Positions 12,758 to 23,852 of a stretch of DNA of 64,000 nt are shown piece by piece. Source of the stretch: Distichodus sexfasciatus (lineage: Eukaryota; Chordata; Actinopteri; Characiformes; Distichodontidae); assembly GCA_032718565.1 (NCBI GenBank), contig JAVGVS010000003.1, positions 3,025,221 through 3,089,220 on the forward strand, read 5' to 3'. The translations under genes and the position numbers were made by a program. The notes beneath the pieces are model-generated. The model had not been told where the DNA came from. It saw nothing but the letters and a program-made list of their open reading frames with translations, and ran no database searches. How positions within the stretch are numbered: position 1 is the first letter of the stretch; each line of letters starts with the position of its first letter.

Positions 12758-13020
12758 TGAGTGAGTGGTTGTCATTGTGAGCACACACAGTGCAGCACAG
12801 CACACGGTGCACCACAATGAAATGTGACCTCTGCATATGACCCATCCCTTGAAGGAGTAGTGAGCAGCTCACATGGGCAGCACCCAAGTAGCAGTACTTT
12901 GGGGACAGTACCTTGCTCATGAGTACCTCTGTGGTACTTTCACTGATCCGGGATTCAAACTGGTGACCTTCTTTCCGACCATGGGGTGAATGCTCTAATC
13001 GTTATGCTACCAACTGCCCC
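12758..13020 (-). repeat. SINE-A, full length
   Basis: This reverse-strand copy has the tail at 12758 and the head ending at 13020 (reverse of GGGGCAGTTGGTAGCATAAC). It abuts the Tc1-like remnant. Confidence 0.85.
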
Positions 13021-14240
13021 TGGTGAGCTTGTCTCAGAGTCGATATTCACTAATGTTCTGACCAGTCATGTTCTGGCACGTTTTAACACATTTTCACCTG
13101 TGTTTTGGGGTTTTCTTTGGATGGTACTTCACTGGCATTGCCCAGCTACAAAGAGCAACCAGCAGTGGTTAGTATGTGGTAAAAAAGAAACAGCTAAATT
13201 CTCCCAACACAATTAAAGTCCTCTTTCACTTTTGCACGTTTCTCGCCCTCCTGGCCCTTTGAGTTTCTCCAGAGCGTCAAACATGAATGCTCTCAAAAGA
13301 AATTGAGCTCCCCCTCCTTCTTTTTTTCCATACTGGGAGACCATCTCTCTCTCCCCCAAGACCCCTATTCGTCCTCCAAACAGTGGGCTTCAGCAGTGAA
13401 ACCCCCTCATATACCATAAGAAAGTGTAATTACTCTGCATTGGATGACTTGTTCAAGGTTTCTCAGTTTTAAGAAGGGCACAGTTGTGGGCGGTGAGGGT
13501 CGGGGCTGGTGGATGGGGGTGGGGGTTGGGGCTGAAGCAGAACCCCAAGGCTAATAATTAACCAGATGAATCGGAGCCAAGGCCGTGATCTCTCTCGGCT
13601 GGACTTTGCCTTTGTCCTCCCCTAACGAACTTTCATTGGTGCCGCTAATAGCTTTGATGTGGTTCTAATCAAACAGAGCCATTGTAGTTCCTGCCGTCTG
13701 AACAGAAACAGGGGGGTGTTGGATGTTGGGGGGCCTCAGTCTCCTGAGGCGGATGTGATACAGTTCGCAGCCTCTGATGGAGTTGGGGTGGGGGCGGGCG
13801 CGACTGCAAACCCAAGATTGTAAGCATGAGGCGAGGCTGAGACAAATTAGAACAATTACGTACTGACTGCACACATGCTACGACATGGCCAATCCCCCTG
13901 CCGAGTTTGTCTAATGCGGTCTCGGAGGTTATGTACTTTATGCATATTTCACATGTTAATTATGACGAGTGTACATGTTAGCTATCAAAAATGAAGTATT
14001 CGCCCCCTTTTTTCTGCCATTCCTAAACCCGCTGCCATAAGGGGAAACTCTGTCAGTCAGAATGAACGATTTCCACCCGGAGTCTCGGAGTTCAGCGCGG
14101 GGCAGACGCAGCATTTCTAAAGAGCAAAAGCAGGACACACGGATGAATAATGCAGCCCTTCAGGTGCACTGTATCACTCATAAATAAGTGAGCTCCCCAT
14201 CTAAACTTTCTTAAAAGTTTTTAAAAATTGTGTTAATATT
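13021..14240. other. Single-copy-looking intronic sequence
   Basis: No repeat is recognised from about 13200. The stretch 13550-14140 has mixed composition and homeodomain-like AT words (TAATTA, GTTAATTATGA) between GC-rich runs, which is the usual look of conserved non-coding DNA. Conservation cannot be judged from one sequence. Confidence 0.3.
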
Positions 14241-14918
14241 TCCAGCTCAATATATTCTGTGATCGTTCACGATAAGAAGGGCGTCCTGTACGCTCTCGCT
14301 TTCAGTGTTTCCCAATTTCCGCAATTCCCAACTCTCCCCTGTGTTATGGCTTTTGAGATCATCTGAGCGTCTTCCGAGGCAACAATTGAGGGTCAAGCAG
14401 AAGTTTTCTCCGGAACGTCTGCGAGTCGGGGATCGCAACCTCCTCTTTTCTTCTCGGCGTAACGTCAGCCGGAGGCGCTCTCATAATTTATGAGACATTT
14501 CCATCATGAAATGTTTATGTAGAATCTTGGAAGAGTTTAGTTTTTTCCTTTGCACATAGTTACTGTACGGGACTGTGTGAGGTAAAGGGGTTAGGAAAAA
14601 CGAAGACTTCCTTCGTCCGCACGTCCCTGTAAAGGGAGGCGTGAGCCCTTGTGCCACGTTGGCTAATGTACTGAACAGGCTTGTCATCTGAAGGGTTTAA
14701 GCATCGTCCTAGATACTCCGGTTGAGTAGCTTTGCGCTTTACTTCGCCGTCCGCAGCGAACGCTCAGTGGTTTGCACGGATGTTTGCTCCTGCTTGCTCA
14801 TGTCGAAGCCAGGCATAGGTGGGGATTATTAACTTCTAGTTCAGTTTTTAACTGACCAATGCCCTTTCCATTAACTAGTAAACTACTGCTTATACTAGTA
14901 GTGTATTTACTGAAGTTT
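14241..14918. other. Unassigned intronic sequence
   Basis: Overlapping short open frames occur on both strands. None has a recognisable domain. Confidence 0.4.
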
Positions 14919-15160
14919 GGGGCGGTTGGTAGCCTAACGGTTAGGGTGTTCGTTCCATGTTAGGAAGGCTGCCGGTTCAAGTCTTGGGCCAGTAAAGGTA
15001 CCACTGAGATATATGAGCAAGGCACTCTGGGTGCGGTCCATGTCAGCTGCCCACTACTCCTTCACGGATGGGTCAAATGCAGAGGTCACATTCATTGTGG
15101 TGCACTGTGTGCTGTGCTGTGGTGTGTTCACAATGACAAATAATCACTCACTTTCACTTT
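14919..15160 (+). repeat. SINE-A, full length
   Basis: It has a head GGGGCGGTTGGTAGCCTAAC, a B box GCCGGTTCAAGTC, a mid-body ACGGATGGGTCAAATGCAGA and a tail AATAATCACTCACTTTCACT. Confidence 0.9.
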
Positions 15161-15304
15161 AGTATACTTTTTTGGTAAGAGACGAGGCTCATGCTCCCGT
15201 ATTAATCGTATTTACACAGGTCAGTGTTTATTTACTTATTATGAGCTGGAGTTTCTCATTTGCACATTCAGGTTGAGGCTGCTTTCTAGTTTCTGAAACC
15301 AGTA

Positions 15305-15360
15305 TCTCTCTCTCTCTCTCTCTCTCTCACTCTCTCTCTCTCTCTTCCCCCCCGCCGCCT
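15305..15360. repeat. (CT)n microsatellite
   Basis: This is a nearly pure CT run followed by C-rich sequence. A (CA)n run lies at about 15540-15568. Confidence 0.95.
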
Positions 15361-15637
15361 CCCCTTGTTGCCCCCGCCCCCATGCTGCTTGGTTTGAGGT
15401 GACCTTCCCCCTGTGCAGTAGTGACTCTGCTTGGTTCAGACAGCTCCACTGAGGCTCGCACCATCGCTTGCGGCCGCACACTCACGCTGCTGGATTTCGC
15501 TGGCGAGCAAACTGTTGACCCTGGGACAGGCCTATTTATCCACACACACACACACACACACACACACAGATATACTGTACTTGTGCTGTCTCTGCCTCCC
15601 CCACACCCATTTCCACTGCTGTTGTTATCTACCTGCA

Positions 15638-15760
15638 GTGTTGGGAGTAACTGACTAGTGACTACTAAGTAGCAACGTTACTAACTTGACATCTCTTTTT
15701 CAGTAGCTTATCAGTAGTGAAGCTGCTTTTAAATTGTTTCATTAAAAAGTCTTTATAAAG
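15638..15760 (+). mobile_element. hAT-like element, left end fragment
   Basis: It begins CAGTGTTGGGAGTAACTGAC, the usual terminus of a large fish hAT group. It contains CAGTAGCTTATCAGTAGTGA, which is found reversed at about 60935-60975. No right end was found. Confidence 0.5.
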
Positions 15761-15981
15761 ATGGATATTATCAAACTGATTTGAACACATGTGCCCTTCC
15801 AACACCCTCCAGATATGACGATCAGAGCTACAGTCCATTCTGCCACCCTGTTGCCTGTGGTAACCCACTACTATCTGTGTTGTTTTTTACCGCCACAGAA
15901 ATGAGATTACAGTTGGGTTTAGGGGTAACTTCGGAAGATCGTAGACAGACTCTTGGCTTCGCTGCTGCACTCCAGCGAGTT

Positions 15982-16203
15982 AAAGTGAGTGATTATTTGT
16001 CAATGTGAACACATCACACAGTGCATCACAGCAAAACCTGACCTCTGCATTTGACCATTGTGGGCAGCGTCCGGGGAGCAGTGCTCGGGGACAGTGCCTT
16101 ATGTTTAAGTACCTCATTGGTACCTTTACCAATCTGGAGCTTGACCCACTGACCCTCCGATCATGGGACCAACTCCCTAACCTTTACACTGCCAACTGCC
16201 CCA
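15982..16203 (-). repeat. SINE-A copy
   Basis: A reverse-strand copy with the tail first and a head ending at 16203 (reverse of GGGGCAGTTGGCAGTGTAAA). The middle is shortened. Confidence 0.85.
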
Positions 16204-16204
16204 A

Positions 16205-16480
16205 GCAATGCAAGAGAGGATTCTTAAGGCCTTAAAATCTTTAAACAGAATCTTAAAAGATACTGGAAGCCAAAGTAGAGATGCTAAAATTGGTGTGATA
16301 CGGTTATTAGAGTAAGTTAAGAGATGTGCTGCAGCATTTTGGATAAGCTGTAGACGTGACAGACATGACCGACTAACGTCAAGATAAAGAGAATTGCAAT
16401 AGTCCAGGCGAGATGTGATGAAAGCATGAAGATCCTTCAGTCTTTAAAAAAAGTTAAAAAGATAACGAAGGAGAAATAAA
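16205..16480. repeat. Unnamed high-copy-type fish repeat fragment
   Basis: The words GCTGCAGCATTTTGGATAAG and GAATTGCAATAGTCCAGGCG belong to a motif set I know as dispersed in fish genomes, probably LINE-derived. No open frame survives. Confidence 0.45.
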
Positions 16481-16971
16481 AGAACGGAGAGAGGGGTGGG
16501 TGGAGTGAGATGGAGGAGTATAGAACAGATTGGGGTTTCTGCCCCTGCGATGGCCAGCAGCTGTGTTGCTAATGCGTTCAGACAGAGTGGGAATGCTGTT
16601 GTTAAACGCTCAGTGACCTATGATGTTTGTTTATGGCCATAATTAAGCGGAAAGAATTTAGCATGACTTTGTACCTTTTTTTGTCCTGTCTCAGAATTGT
16701 CAGTCGCCACAAATTAACATTCCTTTCTGTGTGTGTATTTGTGTGTGTGTGTGTGTGTGTGGGGGGGGGGGGGGTGTCTCATAAAAGATAGAAAAGGCTG
16801 ATATTTCTCAGATTTTTGTGGAGATTTAAGTGCTTTTATAGAGAGGTTCTAGTATTTTTATGTAAGACTAAAAGTGAACATTTGCTTTTGGCTGAGGATT
16901 AGGTTAAGGTTAGGTGTAGTACTGTTTAGATAGCTTAGGATTCTTAGGAGGGGTCATTGGAAGGACCCCAC
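16481..16971. other. Intronic sequence with GT/poly-G run
   Basis: A (GT)n run followed by about 14 G sits near 16735-16774. Nothing else is recognised. Confidence 0.5.
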
Positions 16972-17123
16972 AAGGATCTCTGCATTTGACCCATCAGTGA
17001 AGGAGTAGTGGGCAAATGACACGTAGTGCTTGGGAACAGTACCTCGCTCATAAGGTACCTCAGTGGTACCTTTACCAGTCCGGGACTGGATCCGGCGACC
17101 CTAACCGTTACACAACGCAGCTG
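16972..17123 (-). repeat. SINE-A, partial
   Basis: A reverse-strand copy lacking the tail. The head and body motifs TACCTCAGTGGTACC and TGACCCATCAGTGAAGGAG are present. Confidence 0.75.
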
Positions 17124-17263
17124 TACGTGTGAGTGTATTTGTTTGTGAAAGAGAGTGTTGTCTGTGCACTAACTTCAGATTGTCTCTAACTGTGTAGTTG
17201 GTGGAAATTTAGTTGGATGACAGTTTAGATTTACACTACATTTGCAGCATTCAGCAGACCTCT

Positions 17264-17510
17264 GGGGTGCATTTCCCAAAAGCATAATTGCAAGCGTACT
17301 GCTAACTTCTTTAGCAACACTATGTTAGTTGCTAACGTACACTGTGTTAGTTGCTAACGTACACTATGTTGGTTGCTAACGTACACTGTGTTAGTTGCTA
17401 ACGTACACTGTGTTAGTTGCTAACGTACACTGTCTTAGTTGCTAACATACACTGTGTTAGTTGCTAACGTACACTGTGTTAGTTGCTGTGCTTTTGGGAA
17501 ACGCAGCCCT
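17264..17510. mobile_element. MITE with inverted ends and internal minisatellite
   Basis: The ends are inverted copies: GGGGTGCATTTCCCAAAAGC on the left and GCTTTTGGGAAACGCAGCCC on the right. Such ends mark a very common fish MITE type. The interior is occupied by a 22-bp tandem array (next entry). It has no coding capacity. Confidence 0.8.
17321..17487. repeat. 22-bp palindrome-containing minisatellite
   Basis: There are about 7.6 copies of a 22-bp unit containing GTTAGTTGCTAACGTACAC. Each unit holds a perfect GTTAG/CTAAC stem around TTG. Copies differ by one or two bases. Confidence 0.95.
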
Positions 17511-17749
17511 GATCCAGAGCAGTTACCATTTTCCTAATTTCAGAGACAGTTTCCCTCAGAGCAACTTGGGGTTAAGGGTCTTGCTCAGGGGCCCAGTGGT
17601 GGTAGTGCTGGAGGTAGCATTCGAACCCACAAGCTCTTGGTCTAGAGGCAAGTATCTTAACCACTAGACCACTAGATTTGAGTCTAGTTTTGCAGATTGA
17701 AGAACAGTCGTTGACGAGTGTCTGCTAAAAGCTGTAAATGTAAATGTGA

Positions 17750-18180
17750 AGATGTGTAGGTTGTTGTGAGGCGCTGGTTGTCCACTAAAAGACTTGTCAG
17801 ATGTGTGTTTTGTGAGGACATTTTAGAATGTGGAGATGGGTCTTCATAAGGAAAATGTTTTTATAGAAAAGTGTGTGGTGGTTATTTTTTCTGGTGATCG
17901 TGAGAACCACGGTGACCCCTAAAAGACAAGAAAACTGGATATTTTATTCTCTATGTGGTGAATTCCTCATGAGGAAATACAGAACAGTTCCAGCATCTAT
18001 TTGTAACACTAAAAGATAGCAAGACCTGACTCTCTCTCTCTTTCCCTCTCAGTCGGCGTACGTTTGTGTGTCTTTAATAAACTGGTGAATCAGAGCAGCA
18101 TAATTTGCAGCAGCGGAGTTTGCTGTGGCGACAGATGTTTTCTCTTTTTTCCCTCCTTCTGTCTTTTGTTACGTTTCAGC
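17750..18180. other. Unassigned intronic sequence
   Basis: Nothing recognised here except a short CT run near 18030-18050. Confidence 0.45.
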
Positions 18181-18184
18181 TGTT

Positions 18185-18380
18185 GTTGTTCCTAAAAACC
18201 CCAAGATAAACAGCGTCCGCGAGACCGCGTTGCGCGCACGCCACTATTTCGGTCTCGCGCCGCCGCCTTGTTTACATCGCGGGACGTTCTTATCTTGTAG
18301 GTGCGAGAAACTTCACAGGAGACGTGTTTGTTTACATGCGTACGGCCGTGACGGCCTTTGTTTTCCAGTAGCACGAGCGA
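18185..18380. promoter_or_regulatory. CpG-rich patch with two forkhead-like motifs
   Basis: CpG is dense (CCGCGAGACCGCGTTGCGCG). TTGTTTACAT occurs twice, near 18269 and 18329, and matches the forkhead-factor core TGTTTAC. This is a candidate regulatory patch only. Confidence 0.35.
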
Positions 18381-19990
18381 CGTCGAACAAACCCGATGTT
18401 CTCTCCTTTTTCGGAGTCGAAAAAGTTTTGGCCTTCCACAAGGTAAAAATAAATAAACAAATATATAAAGTTCCTCGCGCCTTGCCTTTATTTTCCACGT
18501 GCGCTGTTTGATTTCAACCACGTCAGATCAAAATCGTCGTTCGCACATGCGCCCCGGCTAACGCTCGCCTAAGTGTGGAGGAGGGAGAGAAAGAAAAAAT
18601 GAGAAAACAAAAGACAGAGAGAGATAGAAAGCTTTGCAACGGCGGAGCGAGGGAGCGGAATCGGAGCCGCCCTGCCACTCAAACCGCCGTCCTGCCACCG
18701 CAAATACATTAGAAATCAATTATTTATGGAACAGAGTCGAGAGCGCTTTAATCTTCTTCTTTTATCCAATTAAACCGCCTAACCACCATAAGCCTCCTCC
18801 GTGCGCCGCCTCCTTCTTTCTTCTTTTTTTCGCTCATTCTTGCCCAGTTTTTAACCCCCCTTTTTCCCTCCTTCCCTTCTCTCTTCTTTTCCCTCTCCCT
18901 GTTTTCATTTTTGACTCCGCATATAAGAGACACGCTTCTGAGGGACGGCAAGAGAGAGCGAAAGAAGAGAAAGCTGTATAAAGTGTAAATGAACTCCTCC
19001 GCTCCCACTGCTTCTGCTTACAAAGGAGCTATTTGAAGTTTTAATATTGGAGGCTCGCCTTCCGATCCCTAAGCGGGGGCCATGTGGGGCGGGGTGGGGC
19101 GGTTGGGGTTGAGGGGTTAGGGGGTGGATGGTGGCGGGAGGTAAGGGAGGAAGGTAGGAAATTGGGCTTTCATGAGGTCTCTGTGCCTAACCCAAGCCAG
19201 CCAAACCTGACCCGACCCGACCAGACCGGAGAGAGGTGGGCTCCAAGGACCAGATGGAATTGTCCAATGCACCGTCTTCCATTATTTAGAGATCTGATTA
19301 ATGCCTTTTTGTCATCAACCCATTACCAGATAGGTTGTCTGTTGTTACATTTCATATTGCCATAATTAGCATGCTAATGTTTGCACTGTTACCAAACTGT
19401 CTCAGCGTAACATGATGGTGATGTGAGCCACAAGTCACTGTTTTTGTGTCGGTGACCCATCTACACATGAGCTACAATCTATGATCCAACATGGATAACA
19501 CTATTCAGCAGTTGGAAAAATTTGAAATATTCATCCCTGCGTCTAGTGGTTATACAGGTTAGCCAACTATGGCTAAATCTTACCTGTCCAGTAGAAAATT
19601 AGCCTCTACGGCGTCTGTCTTCAGTTTCTTTCAGTCGTCTCCATCTTTCAAACGCATCTCCACTGCTGATCCTCGTTTTGTTTCTGTTTCGGTCGAAGCG
19701 TTTTTGAGAGTCATAGCAAGGCCTTTCACCAGTGTTTTCTTATTTGACATTTCTTCTTAGGTAAGATATTCTATTAATTGATACATACATGTTGGTGAAA
19801 AGCAAGTTCTACAGTTAGTCAGATTACTACAGACTTTTCTTATGAATTTTCCTGGACTTTCTAGGGCCCCAGTGCTGGAAGAGCCCTTAAACATTTTGAA
19901 ATTGGCTCAAATTCCAATTATCCCTAAAGGGAATTGATTCTAGACAAAGACTTTCTCAATTCTTGGTTGAAGATCAACAGCAGTTTTTCC
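18381..19990. other. Unassigned, mixed-composition intronic sequence
   Basis: It contains purine- and pyrimidine-rich stretches (18580-18640, 18810-18900) and a G-rich stretch (19075-19170). No exon or repeat family is recognised. Confidence 0.4.
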
Positions 19991-20039
19991 AATTCTGGTA
20001 AAATCAGCAAGACAGTATTGACAGTGTGAATCCCAGTGT

Positions 20040-20345
20040 ATCTTGATAGTTTCCAATAAATCACATACAAAGACTGAAGTAATTGTGTAAAAAGGCATTA
20101 ATTACATTTTTCGTGATGTAAACACACACGTTAGCACTATCCACTCTAATATGCGCAAAGATCATGCACAAAGATGTAGTTTTCTAAACCTGCCAAAAGC
20201 AGCTCTTTTCATAGGACAAAATGGTAATAAGTCCAAATTGGCTTAAAATTACCCAAAACTTTAGTATTTATTTTCAAATGATCAGAAAATATTTTTTTCA
20301 TTTCATAATGTTAGCGAATAATCAATAGGAAAAAAAAATAGAAAA
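20040..20345 (-). mobile_element. hAT-like element, interior fragment
   Basis: The reverse complement matches the interior of the elements at 31718 and 37238. TGATCAGAAAATATT, TCATAATGTTAGCGAATAAT and GTGTAAAAAGGCATTAATTA are counterparts of words in those copies. The element ends are not seen. Confidence 0.65.
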
Positions 20346-20420
20346 TTGCTTTGTTCATTATCAAATAATTTTATTCTATATCCAGGTGGATACCGAATGG
20401 ATAGAAGTGTTTCCGCCTGG

Positions 20421-20585
20421 CATAACACACCGTGCACCATAAAAAATGTGACCTCTGCATTTGACCCTGAGGGAGCAGTGAGCAGCTTGTTGGCAGCGTT
20501 TAGGGAACAGTGCTTGGGAATGGTTCCTTGCTCGGTTCGGGACTTGAACAGGCGACCTTCCAAACATGGGGCGAATTCCCTAACC
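20421..20585 (-). repeat. SINE-A, partial
   Basis: A reverse-strand copy running from the AAAAATGTGACCTCTGCATT body to the head near 20585. Confidence 0.75.
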
Positions 20586-21027
20586 TCAAAGTTATTTTAA
20601 GACGACTAGAACTACTAGAACACTTTTCAAATTGGCAGTCAATGTCAAGACAATCAATGTTGCCGCTGGGAAATCCAGTAAAGTAGCCCAAACTATTAAT
20701 AAGACAGTTCCAGACTTGTGTGTTTTTTATCTGTACAGCGTGTGTTTGATTAATTTGGACAATGACGGAGTGACGCACTGTAGAGGTTTGCTGCTCAATG
20801 AGACAGTTCTGCAGAATCATTACTGATTTGGGGGCACTCTTATATAGACATGTGACTTTACATAAGTCTGTGTGTGTATGACAGCGTGTGTGTCTGTGTA
20901 TTAGAAATTTTCAGTGTGAGTTTATGTAATGTGTAGAGTGGGACACTGCCAGCCCGCCTTATTCTCCACTGAGTTTGAGTCACTGAGAGAAATGTCACTC
21001 ACTGCCCTGGGGCCTAGACCTGCTGAA

Positions 21028-21061
<34 letters not shown>

Positions 21062-21290
21062 GCTTTTCTCAGAGAAATGCTGAATAATCCGAACAGCTTC
21101 ACTTCTCTCCCTATACCCTGATCACCGCTGTAGTCTCCTCCTGTAAATCTTAAAGACATTCACATATTCACTGTTTTTCTAAAAAAGTATTAAGAATTTA
21201 ACAATTCTTTAAAGTATTATGGACTCATCTGTGTTATTTGGTTTATGTGCCGCTGCATGTCTGTAAGGCTGTGTGCTGACCATCCAAAAT
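20586..21290. other. Unassigned intronic sequence
   Basis: A (CA)n run lies at about 21032-21062. Nothing else is recognised. Confidence 0.45.
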
Positions 21291-21399
21291 GTTTCTCTCT
21301 TAGAGAGTTTTGGTGTCCTCTGGTACCCTCTGTCTCTCTTTCTCTCGCTCTTGCTCTCAGAAGAAGTTTACTTGATGCTGGTCTAAAGACTGACCCTCT

Positions 21400-21917
21400 C
21401 TCCATCTTTCACTCACTGTCTCTCGCACGCACTCCCTCTCTCTGGCTTTGTCCTCTTCTTTTTTCTTTACAGCTTTTCTTCTTTTTCTTTTCCCCCCATT
21501 TAAACTCTCCCGATATCTCTCAACACTTTTACCTTTCTACTTCTCCATTCTATGCTTCTTCTTTTCTTTTTTTTTCTTTCTTCCTCTCTCTTCTTGCCTT
21601 CCCATTTTAACTCTCCAGCTTTCTCTTCACACTGTTGCATTTCTTCTTTATGGTATCTCTCTCTCTCTCTCTCTCTCTCTTTCTTCTTTCTTTAGTGCTT
21701 CTTTTCTTCCTCTTCTTCTTCTTTCCCCTCTTGTTGTTTTCCCATTTGAGCTCTCCTGATATCTTTTGACACTTTTACTTTTCTCCTTACATCCATCCAT
21801 CTGTGTCTCTCTTTCTCTCCTTCTTCTTCCTATGTTTCTTCTTTTCCTCTTCTTCTTCTTTCTCCCTCTCTTCTTGCCTTCCTATTGTAACTCTTCAGCT
21901 TTCTCTTTTCACTGTTG

Positions 21918-21948
<31 letters not shown>

Positions 21949-22022
21949 TTGTTTTTGTACTACCTGTTTCAATCCCTTTTCCAGCTATAATCACCTGTTC
22001 CCTCTCTCCTCCTCCTTGATAG

Positions 22023-22080
<58 letters not shown>

Positions 22081-22105
22081 TTCCTTCTCTCTCTCTCTCT
22101 CGCGG
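21400..22105. repeat. Polypyrimidine tract with duplicated unit and (CT)n
   Basis: About 700 bp of nearly pure C/T on the + strand. A segment with TTGCCTTCCCATTTTAACTC near 21594 recurs with small changes near 21874. Another with CTCCCGATATCTCTCAACAC near 21508 recurs near 21752. This implies a tandem duplication of roughly 245-280 bp. Pure (CT)n runs lie at 21656-21690, 21918-21944 and 22024-22103. Confidence 0.85.
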
Positions 22106-22940
22106 CTCTTGAGCAGTGATAACCCGAGGCTCTTCTTCAGCCCGTGCTGCTGTCGCACATAAAAATCACACATAAGAAGTACCAGATTAACATGAGACCT
22201 GCTGCTGCTTTACTAACACACCTGCCTGCACCCGGCAGCGGAGACGCCGTGTCAGATGAAGACATCAGCTGACAAATCTCGAAACGTCTCCAAACCCAAA
22301 CACCGTAACTACATAAACCCTGGCAGGTGAAATCTGCCCCTAAACACCAACATTATCCTAATGTCTCCGCTCGGGCTGGAACTAAGCCACAAGTTAACTT
22401 TACCCTCATTATTATTTTTCACATTCCCACTTTATTTTATTCCATGTTCGGAGTCAACAAAGGTCTTTAAAAAAGAAGATTACCTCTTAATGTACCGACA
22501 AGCGAAAAGGAAATGTCTGAGATGAAGACGGAGTTGGAAAAGAGCTTGTTGCCCATCAGAGCTTTGATATCTAATCTGAAAAGAGATTTTTTTAACCCTC
22601 CGATGCATTGAGGCGAGGGGAAATGAGAGGCGGTCTGATATTCCTCCTGCTCCTGTTCACATCTCTTTTGTCTGCGACGCGCTTGAACTCCGCTGCTCGC
22701 GCTGACAGATCGGCGATCGCCTCTAAAGGCGGCTTCAAATGATGCAAAAAAAGATGGAAAAGTGAAAAAAGGGAGAGCGGAGCTGCGGAATAAAGTAAAA
22801 TTAATTCACAATATCTCACATTTCCTCTCTTTTTTCTGACGAGATCGTATCGACTCTCAGATGTGTAAAAAAGAAAAACAGGGCCAGATATGCTTCTAAA
22901 GCTCTTTATTTCCCGATACCGCTAATTAAATTGCTGGCGT
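22106..22940. other. Unassigned, single-copy-looking sequence
   Basis: No repeat or exon is recognised here. Confidence 0.4.
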
Positions 22941-22941
22941 C

Positions 22942-23027
22942 ATTAATTGGGTTGAAGATATCTTTGCATTGAGTCGCAGACATCTTAAACTCAATTAGAG
23001 ATATCTTCAACTCAATTAAAGATATCC
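22942..23027. repeat. Cluster of GATATC-centred inverted/direct repeats
   Basis: TTAATTGGGTTGAAGATATC (from 22943) is the inverted match of GATATCTTCAACTCAATTAA (ending 23020). The segments ATCTTAAACTCAATTAGAGAT and ATCTTCAACTCAATTAAAGAT also stand in tandem. Confidence 0.85.
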
Positions 23028-23199
23028 AAATGCCGTGTCCTGCAGTATGCAATCTGACTTTTTTGGGGGGCAACAGTATCTGCACAGATGCCCTGTAACA
23101 AAATCTGCCTACACTTCACTCCCAAAGTTTCCCGTTATCATGAAAAGAGAGACTTTTCTAAGGAACTAAACCACTTGCTGGCATTGTTAGAGCAGAACG

Positions 23200-23340
23200 T
23201 ACACCGATCACATTATGACCAGCCTGAACCACTTAATCTCTAACGGTGTCATGGAGACCGGAGTCTGGCCCAGGCGGGGACCAACACACCGGAGGACACA
23301 GACACTCACCTTGTCGCCACCATGCCACCCCACACTTCTA
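23200..23340 (+). mobile_element. Possible Tc1-like terminal fragment
   Basis: It begins ACACCGATCACATTATGACC, which resembles the terminus of the Tc1-like remnant at 12475. The rest is too diverged to assign. Confidence 0.35.
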
Positions 23341-23690
23341 ATATTGAGTAGCAACAAACTGATGCATTATGTTTTCTGAAACATTTCTGTTAGAACCAGC
23401 GTTAATATTTTCAGCAGTTTGAGCTATCCCTGCTCTACTACTGGACTGGACCACACCGGCCAGCATTTGCTCTCCACACCATTAACAAGTCTCGTTTACT
23501 CTGCACTTGACCTCATCAGTAAGGCCAGAGACCACTCTTAACTTGTACTGCCCTTTTGCACACCTATATTATCCTAAATTCAGATTGTGCAGTGGGTTAT
23601 TTATCCAAATCCATTGCACATATTCTCTACTTCTTGCACTCTGTTTAAAAATGGCAAGTTTTTCTTTGTAAAACAGTCGTGTTCTTCTTT
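23341..23690. other. Unassigned intronic sequence
   Basis: Nothing is recognised here. Confidence 0.4.
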
Positions 23691-23850
23691 GGGGGCAGTT
23701 GGTAGTGTAATGGTTGGGGCGTTCTCCCCATAATCAGAAGGTCACCGCTTTGAAAGGTACTACTGAGGTACTCATCAGCAAGCACTGCTCTCTGGGTCCT
23801 GCCTGTCAGCTGCCCACTGCTCCTTCACAGATGGGTCAAATGCACAGGTC
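23691..23850 (+). repeat. SINE-A, 5' part
   Basis: Head GGGGGCAGTTGGTAGTGTAA through GATGGGTCAAATGCACAGG, then cut off by the head of the next SINE-A. Confidence 0.85.
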
Positions 23851-23852
23851 TT

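Larger units (their letters stand above)
17228..17675 (-). repeat. SINE-B split by a MITE
   Basis: The reverse-strand tail (TTTGCAGCATTCAGCAGAC) ends at about 17263. The body resumes at 17511 (GATCCAGAGCAG...CAACTTGGGGTTAAGG) and runs to the head near 17675. The 17264-17510 element therefore sits inside the SINE. A short + strand SINE-B tail fragment follows at about 17712-17747. Confidence 0.8.

Noticed and set aside
18125..18511. 128-aa + strand open frame with a Cys/His-rich middle
   Set aside because: It spans the CpG-rich patch and purine-rich flanks; no domain and frames on the opposite strand are equally open.
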